Shown here piece by piece: positions 34,473 to 40,354 of a stretch of 40,354 bases of DNA. The first letter of the stretch is position 1. Every line of letters begins with the position of its first letter. Made by a program: the position numbers and the translations under genes. The stretch is taken from contig NZ_WOTB01000031.1 in NCBI RefSeq assembly GCF_011516835.1, forward strand, positions 1-40,354. The letters are read 5' to 3'. Source of the stretch: Acetobacter musti (GTDB lineage: Bacteria > Pseudomonadota > Alphaproteobacteria > Acetobacterales > Acetobacteraceae). The notes under the pieces were generated by a model. It made no database searches. It saw only the letters and a list, made by a program, of their open reading frames with translations, and was not told where the DNA came from.

Positions 34473-35225
34473 TTATCCCGCAAGAGCGGCACGAAAGCGG
34501 GCGATGAACCCTGTGACGGCCTCGGGCCGGGTTTTCAGCGCGGTGCGGTTCACCACGAGGCGACTCGTGATATGCGCGATGGTCTCGACCTCACGCAGAC
34601 CATTGGCGCGCAGGGTCGAGCCGGTATCGACAAGGTCGACAATGAGACGCGACAGGCCGAGCATCGGCGCCAGTTCCATGGCGCCATGCAGATGGACGAT
34701 GTCGGCGTTGATGCCGCGCGCCGCGAAATGCCGCCGGGTGATGGACGGGTATTTGGTCGCGATACGAAGTTCGGAATAGCGCAGCCAGTCCTCTTCCGGG
34801 TCATCGGCCACCGGCCGCGCGACCGACACACGGCAGCCGCCAATGCCCAGATCGAGCGGCGCATAAAGCTCGGGATAGTCGAACTCCATCAGCACGTCGG
34901 CACCGCAGATGCCAAGCTGAGCGCCGCCCTGAGCGACAAAAGTAGCGACATCGAAGGAACGGACGCGAACGACATCCAGCATCGGATCGTTGGTTCCGAA
35001 CCGCAGCCTCCTGCTGCTCTCCTCCAGACAGTCGGCATCGGGAACGATCCCGGCGCGGGCCAGCAGGGGCGCCGCGCCCTTCAGAATGCGGCCTTTCGGA
35101 AGGGCCAGAACAAGAGGCTGCACCCCGGCATGATGATGACGCGACGGGGCTCCGCTCATGGCAGGAGACGCGGCTGTCTCGTCAGCTTCGCGCAGGGCCA
35201 GATCTGAATTGCGGTCCGCGGTCAT
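34473..35225 (-). CDS. hisG: ATP phosphoribosyltransferase, short form
   Basis: About 250 residues from the ATG at 35225, which has GGAG 6 nt upstream. The first 35 residues are a variable extension before LVLALPKGRI. Conserved blocks are LGICGADVLMEF, PLDLGIGGCRVSVARP, LRIATKYPSITRRHF and LIVDLVDTGSTLRANGL (PRPP-binding). It ends soon after the catalytic fold and lacks the C-terminal ACT-like regulatory domain, so it is the short form that needs HisZ, which is not in the window. It commits PRPP and ATP to histidine synthesis. Confidence 0.95.
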   Translation of the reverse strand: MTADRNSDLALREADETAASPAMSGAPSRHHHAGVQPLVLALPKGRILKGAAPLLARAGIVPDADCLEESSRRLRFGTNDPMLDVVRVRSFDVATFVAQGGAQLGICGADVLMEFDYPELYAPLDLGIGGCRVSVARPVADDPEEDWLRYSELRIATKYPSITRRHFAARGINADIVHLHGAMELAPMLGLSRLIVDLVDTGSTLRANGLREVETIAHITSRLVVNRTALKTRPEAVTGFIARFRAALAG

Positions 35226-35648
35226 CATACACTCCGGAGGCCTGTTCCGGGCCAAGGGTGGCCATATCGTCTGAAGAGGCCGGTGAAACAGGCGCGGACT
35301 TATCATAAGGAAACGCCCGCGCCAAAGGGTGGATCGGCATAATGCGGCTGCCACCTCCCTTCGCCACAGAGTTCAGAGGCAGGTCATAGCCGGGTTCTGT
35401 CCGGACCGGGCAGGGGTCGCGGATCTTTGCAAACCATTTTGTATGGCGGATCATGCCGCGGAAGCCGTCACACACCGTAAGCCTTCGTCTGACAGTCCCC
35501 GCCGGATTTCAGCCCGATCCCCCGGCATATTGCCGCCTGTTCCGGCCCGGCTTCCACGCGGCTGAAAACCCGTCAGCCTTGCTCTTCGCGCCTCCCGGCG
35601 GTAGAAGCCCGCCTCTGATCCCCGCCATTCCTCTTCCAGGGACACATT
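35226..35648. promoter_or_regulatory. Divergent intergenic region between hisG and efp
   Basis: 423 bp that must carry promoters for the his/infA run and for efp. A minus-strand frame (35182-35475; MIRHTKWFAKIRDPCPVRTE and on) spans part of it and overlaps hisG by about 40 nt. It is Pro-rich, has no ribosome site and no known family, so it is not called. I cannot single out hexamers with confidence. Confidence 0.4.
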
Positions 35649-36215
35649 ATGAAACAACAGGCGAACCTGATCCGCGCCGGACAGGTCATCGAACATGATG
35701 GCCGTCGCTGGACGGTCCTCAAGCAGCAGATCATCACCCCGGGAAAGGGTGGTGCGTTCATCCAGGTCGAGATGCGCGACCTGAAGACCGGCAACAAGAC
35801 GAACGAGCGGTGGCGCACGGCCGACACCGTCGAGCGGCTGATCACCGAAGACAAGGAATACAACTATTCCTATTCCGACGGCGACACGCTGGTTCTGATG
35901 GATCCGGAGACCTTCGAGCAGTTCATGATCCCCGTGGATCTGCTGGGTGACCAGGCGCCGTTCCTGCAGGACAATATGGTCCTGAACGTGAACCTCGTGG
36001 AAGGCGACCCGGTCGCCGTAACGCTGCCGCCGCATGTCACGCTGGAAATCGTCGAGGCCGATCCGGTGGTGAAGGGACAGACGGCAAGCTCCTCCTACAA
36101 GCCGGCAATCCTTTCCAACGGGGTCAAGACAATGGTGCCGCCGTTCATCGAGGCCGGCGAGAGCGTCGTCGTCCGCACCGATGACGCCAGCTATGTCGAG
36201 CGCGCGAAGTCCTGA
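35649..36215 (+). CDS. efp: Elongation factor P
   Basis: 188 residues in three beta-barrel domains. The loop TPGKGGAF places Lys33 at the usual modification position. DLKTGNKTNERWRTADTVER and EDKEYNYSYSDGDTLVLMD (domain II) and VVIRT-like end (VVVRTDDASYVERAKS) are typical. EF-P rescues ribosomes stalled at polyproline stretches, relevant here because several neighbours (the M20 peptidase, the OmpA-like protein) contain Pro runs. Lys33 suggests EpmA/B-type beta-lysylation, but the modifying genes are not in this window. Confidence 0.97.
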   Translation: MKQQANLIRAGQVIEHDGRRWTVLKQQIITPGKGGAFIQVEMRDLKTGNKTNERWRTADTVERLITEDKEYNYSYSDGDTLVLMDPETFEQFMIPVDLLGDQAPFLQDNMVLNVNLVEGDPVAVTLPPHVTLEIVEADPVVKGQTASSSYKPAILSNGVKTMVPPFIEAGESVVVRTDDASYVERAKS

Positions 36216-36301
36216 TCCGGACGGGCTGCATGCTTCCGCCGTCAGGCTCTGAAGGGTCTGACGGTTCCTGACCTCCCAGACCTTTCGCAGGACAAAACAC
36301 C

Positions 36302-37138
36302 GTGGCTATGCGTCTTTCCGCCGTGATGACCGTGATGCAGAACGCAGCCGAAAAGGCCGCGCGACGCCTTCTGCGCGATTTCAACGAAGTCGAGCAGCTG
36401 CAGGTCAGCATCAAAGGGCCGGGCGACTTCGTCTCCCAGGCGGATCTCCGGGCCGAGCGGACCATCCGCGAGGAACTGGAACGGGCACGGCCAGGTTACG
36501 CCTTTCTCATGGAGGAGTCCGGTGAAAGCGGCGGCGATAACTGGGACTGGCGCTGGGTAGTCGACCCGCTCGACGGCACGACGAACTTTCTCCACGGCCT
36601 GCCGCACTGGGCGATTTCGATCGGCCTTCAGCGTCGTAACCAGGACGGCTCCGTCGAGATCGTGGCCGGGCTGGTCTACAACCCGGCGGCGAATGAGATG
36701 TTCTGGGCCGAGAAGGGCGTCGGCGCATTCCTGAACGACCGGCGCATCCGCGTTTCCGCACGGCGTGAAATGCTGGAATCACTGTTTGCGACGGGCATCC
36801 CGTTTGCAAAGGTCCCGGCGCGTCTTCGGATGCCGTTTGCCCGCGCGATGGGCACGCTGATGCCGCAGGTGGCGGGTATCCGTCGCTTCGGCGCCGCGGC
36901 GCTCGATCTCGCCTGGGTCGCGGCGGGCCGCTTCGAAGGCTACTGGGAACTCGGCATCCGCCCGTGGGACTGCGCCGCCGGCGCGCTGATCGTTCGTGAG
37001 GCGGGCGGCTACTGCACAGCGCCGGACGGCAGCGATCTGAACGATCTGCCGGACGACGTGATGATCGTCGCCGGCAACGCGCATCTGCACGGGAAGCTGC
37101 GCGGCATCATCGCGGACAGCCTGACGGCGAAGGCCTGA
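36302..37138 (+). CDS. suhB: Inositol-1-monophosphatase family protein
   Basis: 278 residues with a GTG start (AGGA 9-10 nt upstream; an ATG two codons later is possible). The metal-site motifs of the family are GDFVSQADLRAE, LMEESG, WVVDPLDGTTNFLHGLPHWA (85-104) and RPWDCAAGALIVREAGG near residue 220. The enzyme dephosphorylates inositol phosphate and related sugar phosphates; SuhB in enterobacteria also acts in rRNA transcription antitermination. It follows efp by 86 nt, a neighbourhood common in this group. The symbol is by family and context. Confidence 0.92.
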   Translation: MAMRLSAVMTVMQNAAEKAARRLLRDFNEVEQLQVSIKGPGDFVSQADLRAERTIREELERARPGYAFLMEESGESGGDNWDWRWVVDPLDGTTNFLHGLPHWAISIGLQRRNQDGSVEIVAGLVYNPAANEMFWAEKGVGAFLNDRRIRVSARREMLESLFATGIPFAKVPARLRMPFARAMGTLMPQVAGIRRFGAAALDLAWVAAGRFEGYWELGIRPWDCAAGALIVREAGGYCTAPDGSDLNDLPDDVMIVAGNAHLHGKLRGIIADSLTAKA

Positions 37139-37261
37139 CCCTTTCCCGGTTACGCCAGGCATAGCTGCCGGGCACGATTTTGAACGGCCGCAGACAGGTT
37201 GTTTCAGACAACCGGGCGGACGTTTTTGCAGCAGCCTTAATCTGCCGTAGAGTCCGCACCT

Positions 37262-38098
37262 ATGTCCCTGTTGTCCGTCTCTTTCCTGCCCCATGCTTTT
37301 TCCCGCCGGATACGGCTGATCATATGCCTCTCCGGTGTCGCATCCGCGTGCGCAGCACTGTCTCTGACGCCCGCCACCGCGCAGGTGACAACGGACACCA
37401 GCGCGCTCGACTCGATCTCTCCCGTGAAGAAAACGGCGGCGCCGGATAAGAGCGCGAAGACGGGAGCCGGACGTCCGCACAGCCATGAGAAGACGTCTTC
37501 CCGCACGTCTCACGAAGCGGCGAAACCGGCGGACACCGGGACGGCAACAGCGCCGGCGGCTCAGGGCGCAGCCGGACCTCCGGGCGGGACAGCCGCCTCC
37601 GGGACGACCACCATACATTCCGGGAAACCGCCTCCGTCACCAACGATTCCGGCAGCTCCCCCGCCCATACCTGTGCTGACGCCCCCCCCGATACCGGTCG
37701 AACTGCATCCGTTCCCGATGCCGCCCGATCCGCCGGCTGAAAAGGACGCTACCGGTGCGGCCATCCCGATTCCCGGTGGCATACGGATTACGTTCGCACC
37801 GGACTCCGCACAGCTGAACACAGAGACACGGGCGGCCATTCTGGCGGTCGCGCAGTCGCTGAAAGAGCGTCCCGAAACACGGGCGATGGTGGACGCAACG
37901 TCGGGCGACGTGACGAACGATCCGTCCCGGCCGCGCCGGATGTCGCTGAGCCGCGGGCTGGCGGTCCGGGCGGTTCTGATGAACGCAGGCATTCCGTCGA
38001 CCCGGATTTACGTGCGGGTGATCGGCTCCTCGACAAAGACCGACCTTGTTACTCCCGCGGACCGAGTGGACATCAGGCGTTCAGACGCGGTACCGTAA
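37262..38098 (+). CDS. OmpA-domain protein with proline-rich linker
   Basis: 278 residues. A hydrophobic N-terminal segment (LIICLSGVASACAALSL) ends near TATAQV and serves as signal peptide or anchor. Residues of about 45-160 are an Ala/Pro/Thr-rich linker with runs such as PAAPPPIPVLTPPPIPVEL. The C-terminus (IRITFAPDSAQLNTETRAAI, SLSRGLAVRAVLMNAGI) resembles a shortened OmpA-like peptidoglycan-binding domain with the R-x-x-S-L-S-R helix. It probably links envelope layers. The MotA/TolQ-like gene follows 33 nt later, so the three genes likely act together. Confidence 0.72.
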   Translation: MSLLSVSFLPHAFSRRIRLIICLSGVASACAALSLTPATAQVTTDTSALDSISPVKKTAAPDKSAKTGAGRPHSHEKTSSRTSHEAAKPADTGTATAPAAQGAAGPPGGTAASGTTTIHSGKPPPSPTIPAAPPPIPVLTPPPIPVELHPFPMPPDPPAEKDATGAAIPIPGGIRITFAPDSAQLNTETRAAILAVAQSLKERPETRAMVDATSGDVTNDPSRPRRMSLSRGLAVRAVLMNAGIPSTRIYVRVIGSSTKTDLVTPADRVDIRRSDAVP

Positions 38099-38131
38099 CG
38101 GTTTCCTGATTCTCCTGCCCCAAGGCATTCG

Positions 38132-39187
38132 ATGACAAAACCCACGATCTATCTCCTGCGGATGGTCGCGTTCCTCGGATGCGTCGCCGTTGTCGGCGTT
38201 CTGCTCTGGAAGCCGCTGATCGCAGCTTTCTTCAACAATCCGGCTCTCGACGGGCTGATTCTGGTCATTCTGGCCATCGGCATCGCATGGAATATCCGCC
38301 TGGTGCTGCGGCTCCTGCCCGAGGTGAAATGGGCGGAGACAGTGCGTCAGAATCGCGGAACGCTGGCCCAGCCGGAGCCGCCGAAGATGCTCACCGCAGT
38401 GGCGACCGCAATGGCGGCGCAGTCCGGGCGCAACCGGATCGCATTGTCCACGCCGGCAATGCAGTCGCTTCTGGACAGCCTCTCCGGGCGGCTGGAGGAA
38501 GGACGCGAGGTCTCGCGCTATCTGACCAGTCTGCTGATTTTCCTGGGCCTTCTGGGCACATTCTACGGGCTTCTGCTGACGGTCGGCGCGATCGCCGACG
38601 TAATCGCCGGCATGACGGTCGGCAGCGGCGACATCGCCGTGATGTTCGACCAGCTCAAGGCCGGCCTGGCGAAACCCCTGCACGGCATGGGCACGGCATT
38701 TTCCGGCTCCCTGTTCGGCCTGGCCAGCGCGCTGATCCTCGGCTTTCTGGATCTCACGGCCGGTCAGGCGCAGAACCGGTTTTTCAACGATCTGGAAGAG
38801 TGGCTGGCGAGCCTGACCCGGTTCTCCTCGACGATGGGAAACACCGAGGGCGACGGCAACATCCCGGCCTATGTCCAGGCGCTGCTTGAGCAGACAGCGG
38901 AAAATCTGGAGACGTTGCAGACGGTGCTGCGCGCCAGCGAGGAACAGCGGGCGCAGCAGACCCAGGTCCTGACCCGGCTGAGCTCGCATCTCGGAACGCT
39001 GACCGGCGGACAGGAGAGCGAGGAATCTCGCCAGACCCAGACCCATCTGCGCAACATCGAAGCATTGCTGAGCCAGCTGATCTCCGATGGTGAGCGCGGG
39101 CGGCAGCAGAGTCTGGCCGACCTCCGCAGTGATCTTCGTCTCGTCGCCCGGACGGTTGCCGCGGCGAACGAGCAGAATCCACGCTGA
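38132..39187 (+). CDS. MotA/TolQ/ExbB-type proton channel protein
   Basis: 351 residues. Two N-terminal helices (about 7-26 and 40-60) are followed by a cytoplasmic domain. Then come SRYLTSLLIFLGLLGTFYGL and GMGTAFSGSLFGLASALILG, the paired helices typical of MotA/TolQ/ExbB. The last 100 residues form an amphipathic coiled-coil-like tail (QALLEQTAENLETLQTVLRA). It is not flagellar MotA by length or context and no flagellar genes are nearby. Together with the next gene it should form a proton-driven stator-like complex across the inner membrane. A peptidoglycan or envelope role is inferred. Confidence 0.83.
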   Translation: MTKPTIYLLRMVAFLGCVAVVGVLLWKPLIAAFFNNPALDGLILVILAIGIAWNIRLVLRLLPEVKWAETVRQNRGTLAQPEPPKMLTAVATAMAAQSGRNRIALSTPAMQSLLDSLSGRLEEGREVSRYLTSLLIFLGLLGTFYGLLLTVGAIADVIAGMTVGSGDIAVMFDQLKAGLAKPLHGMGTAFSGSLFGLASALILGFLDLTAGQAQNRFFNDLEEWLASLTRFSSTMGNTEGDGNIPAYVQALLEQTAENLETLQTVLRASEEQRAQQTQVLTRLSSHLGTLTGGQESEESRQTQTHLRNIEALLSQLISDGERGRQQSLADLRSDLRLVARTVAAANEQNPR

Positions 39188-39197
39188 GGGGGCCGGT

Positions 39198-40184
39198 ATG
39201 CGCCCCGGACGTCGCGGACGGACCAGTCATGCCGGGCTGAACGCCTGGCCAGGCTATGTGGATGCGCTCTCCACCCTCCTGATGGTGGTGATCTTTGTGC
39301 TGCTGGTGTTCGTGCTCGGGCAGGCCTTCCTGTCAGTAGCGCTGAACCGGCGCGAGCAGGTGCTCGACAGGTTGCAGGTGCAGACGGCGGAACTGACCCG
39401 GATGCTGGCGCTGGAGCGTGGGCTGACGAAGGATCTGCGGGGTAATCTGGCTGTTCTGACCGCACAGCATGACAAGGACACCGCGGCTGCGGCGGCCTTG
39501 GGCGATCAGCTCGCCCAGGCCCAGGCGGCAGCGCAGCACGCGAACGAGCTGGACCAGACGGCCGAGCAGAAAGTGCTGGCCCTGAACGATCAGCTTTCGG
39601 CGCTGAACGCGCAGCTGACGGCGGTTGCGCAGGCGCTGGATGTGTCGAAAAAGGATGTGATGGACCGGGATGCGAAGATCGCCGATCTGGGCAACCGGCT
39701 GAACATCGCTCTGGCGGACAAGGTCGAGCAGCTCAAACGGTATCGTTCGGAGTTCTTCGGCCGGCTGCGTGACGTGCTGAAGGACCAGAAGGGCGTTCAG
39801 ATTGTCGGCGACCGGTTCGTCTTTCAGAGCGAGGTGCTGTTTCCGGTGGGCAGCGCCGATCTGACACCGCAGGGCGTGGCCGAAATCCGAACGCTGGCGA
39901 AGACCTTCCGGCAGGTCTCAGCACAGATACCGGCGGATGTGCCATGGATTCTGCGGGTGGATGGACATGCCGACAAGCAGCCGATCCACACGGCGTTTCC
40001 AAGCAACTGGGAACTGTCCTCGGCGCGTGCGATCACGGTGGTGAAGCTGCTGATCGCGGAAGGGGTTGACCCGAAACATCTCGCGGCGACGGGTTTCGCG
40101 GATTATCAGCCGCTGACCAGCGGAACATCGGTGGCCGATTATGCCCGGAACCGCCGGATCGAGTTCCGGCTGACGGATCGCTGA
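39198..40184 (+). CDS. MotB-like OmpA family peptidoglycan-binding protein
   Basis: 328 residues from the ATG at 39198 (GAGGGGG about 6 nt upstream), 10 nt after the preceding stop. A single N-terminal helix (ALSTLLMVVIFVLLVFVLGQ, preceded by Asp22, the position of the proton-carrying Asp in MotB/ExbD) leads into a long heptad-like coiled coil (about 45-165). It ends in an OmpA domain with FPVGSADLTPQG, RVDGHADKQPI, NWELSSARAITVVKLLI and RNRRIEFRL. It partners the MotA-like channel. A longer frame from 39087 would overlap the previous gene and is not used. Confidence 0.88.
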   Translation: MRPGRRGRTSHAGLNAWPGYVDALSTLLMVVIFVLLVFVLGQAFLSVALNRREQVLDRLQVQTAELTRMLALERGLTKDLRGNLAVLTAQHDKDTAAAAALGDQLAQAQAAAQHANELDQTAEQKVLALNDQLSALNAQLTAVAQALDVSKKDVMDRDAKIADLGNRLNIALADKVEQLKRYRSEFFGRLRDVLKDQKGVQIVGDRFVFQSEVLFPVGSADLTPQGVAEIRTLAKTFRQVSAQIPADVPWILRVDGHADKQPIHTAFPSNWELSSARAITVVKLLIAEGVDPKHLAATGFADYQPLTSGTSVADYARNRRIEFRLTDR

Positions 40185-40186
40185 AA

Positions 40187-40227
40187 TCCCTGCCGGGTCC
40201 GGGGCTCTGTCCCCGACCCGGCAGGGA
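40187..40227 (+). terminator. Long GC hairpin after the MotB-like gene
   Basis: tccctgccgggt ccgggg pairs with ccccg acccggcaggga in a stem of about 17 bp around a short ctct-type loop, starting 3 nt after the stop. There is no T tract, so it is a terminator-like or mRNA-stabilising hairpin ending the three-gene envelope operon. Confidence 0.65.
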
Positions 40228-40243
40228 CCACACCTCTGCACTC

Positions 40244-40354
40244 TGAATTGCCCCGGGTTTTGTGGAGACGGAACGACCCGAGAGGTAAGAAGGATTCATG
40301 AGCAACAAATCGAAGCGTTTTCCACCTGAGTTTCGTGACCGTGCAGCCCGCATG
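40244..40354 (+). mobile_element. IS3-family element, left end (cut by window edge)
   Basis: tgaattgccccgggttttgt at 40244-40263, followed by ggagac, has the form of an IS3-family terminal inverted repeat (TGA-x-x-TGCCCC...TGTGGAGAC). The orfA start lies about 54 bp inside it, as expected. The element lies 60 bp after the MotB-like gene, beyond its hairpin, so it does not disrupt that gene. The right end is outside the window. Confidence 0.65.
40298..40354 (+). CDS. IS3-family transposase OrfA, N-terminal fragment
   Basis: The frame begins MSNKSKRFPPEFRDRAARM, the start of IS3-group OrfA proteins with the basic KRFPPEFRDRAARM helix that opens the helix-turn-helix. AAGGA lies 4 nt upstream of the ATG. 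Only 19 codons are in the window, so intactness cannot be judged. Confidence 0.75.
   Translation, partial: MSNKSKRFPPEFRDRAARM

Noticed and set aside
35182..35475. Pro-rich minus-strand frame overlapping the hisG start
   Set aside because: No ribosome site and no known family; it spans the expected his and efp promoter region. It could be revisited if conserved in relatives.
35451..36035. 194-codon minus-strand frame opposite efp
   Set aside because: Antisense shadow of efp, created by the codon bias of a GC-rich gene.
38132..40184. Zorya-type anti-phage system (ZorA/ZorB-like genes)
   Set aside because: The channel and OmpA partner match the general MotA/MotB fold, but no ZorC, ZorD or ZorE gene follows. 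An IS3 element begins downstream, and the context is housekeeping.
1..40354. CRISPR array
   Set aside because: No series of regularly spaced identical repeats with unique spacers was seen; the TGCCCC repeats are too short and are best explained as integrase arm sites.

Overview
The window looks like a chromosome segment of an acetic acid bacterium (Acetobacteraceae, Alphaproteobacteria). The right half carries an alphaproteobacterial housekeeping order (hisG, hisD, infA, maf, an RNase E/G-type protein, yacG, tRNA-Phe, then efp, an inositol monophosphatase and a MotA/OmpA pair) at high GC. The left half has lower GC, is dense in transporters and hydrolases, and carries IS5-family debris. The genus assignment is inference; no rRNA is present.

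Layout. 1-742: two IS5-family remnants, one of them an internally deleted copy with both ends left. 896-12182 (all minus strand): a putative peptide or N-acyl-amino-acid scavenging locus. In order of transcription it holds an exported amidohydrolase, a TonB-dependent receptor, an exported M20 peptidase, an MHS-type MFS importer, a HipO-like M20D hydrolase, an AbgB-like M20 hydrolase and a second copy of the exported amidohydrolase. 12831-22317: a DAP-like S12 serine hydrolase, an ACS-type MFS transporter with a class II aldolase, an IS5 transposase relic, an exported M28 peptidase, a possible receptor fragment, another exported M20 peptidase and a 5'-truncated thiolase. 22318-23734: an AT-rich stretch without convincing genes that ends in a compact series of hairpins and an intrinsic terminator, read here as a candidate structured RNA. 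23735-25712: a DHA2 drug exporter and a small secreted protein.

25981-30731: a 4.75 kb integrative element at the 3' end of tRNA-Phe(GAA). It holds a P4-type integrase, an AlpA-like DNA-binding protein, a RepA/RecA-fold ATPase and hypotheticals. It is bounded by a near-copy of the tRNA 3' end, and TGCCCC repeats with 12-bp spacing at both ends look like integrase arm sites. 30718-40184: conserved chromosome. 40244-40354: start of an IS3-family element cut by the window edge.

How the genes may work together: the receptor would bring oligopeptides or acylated/aryl-conjugated amino acids into the periplasm. The signal-peptide amidohydrolases, M20 and M28 enzymes would trim them there, the MHS carrier would import products, and the cytoplasmic HipO/AbgB-like pair would release free amino acids. 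This is inferred from family membership and gene order; no substrate can be read from sequence alone.
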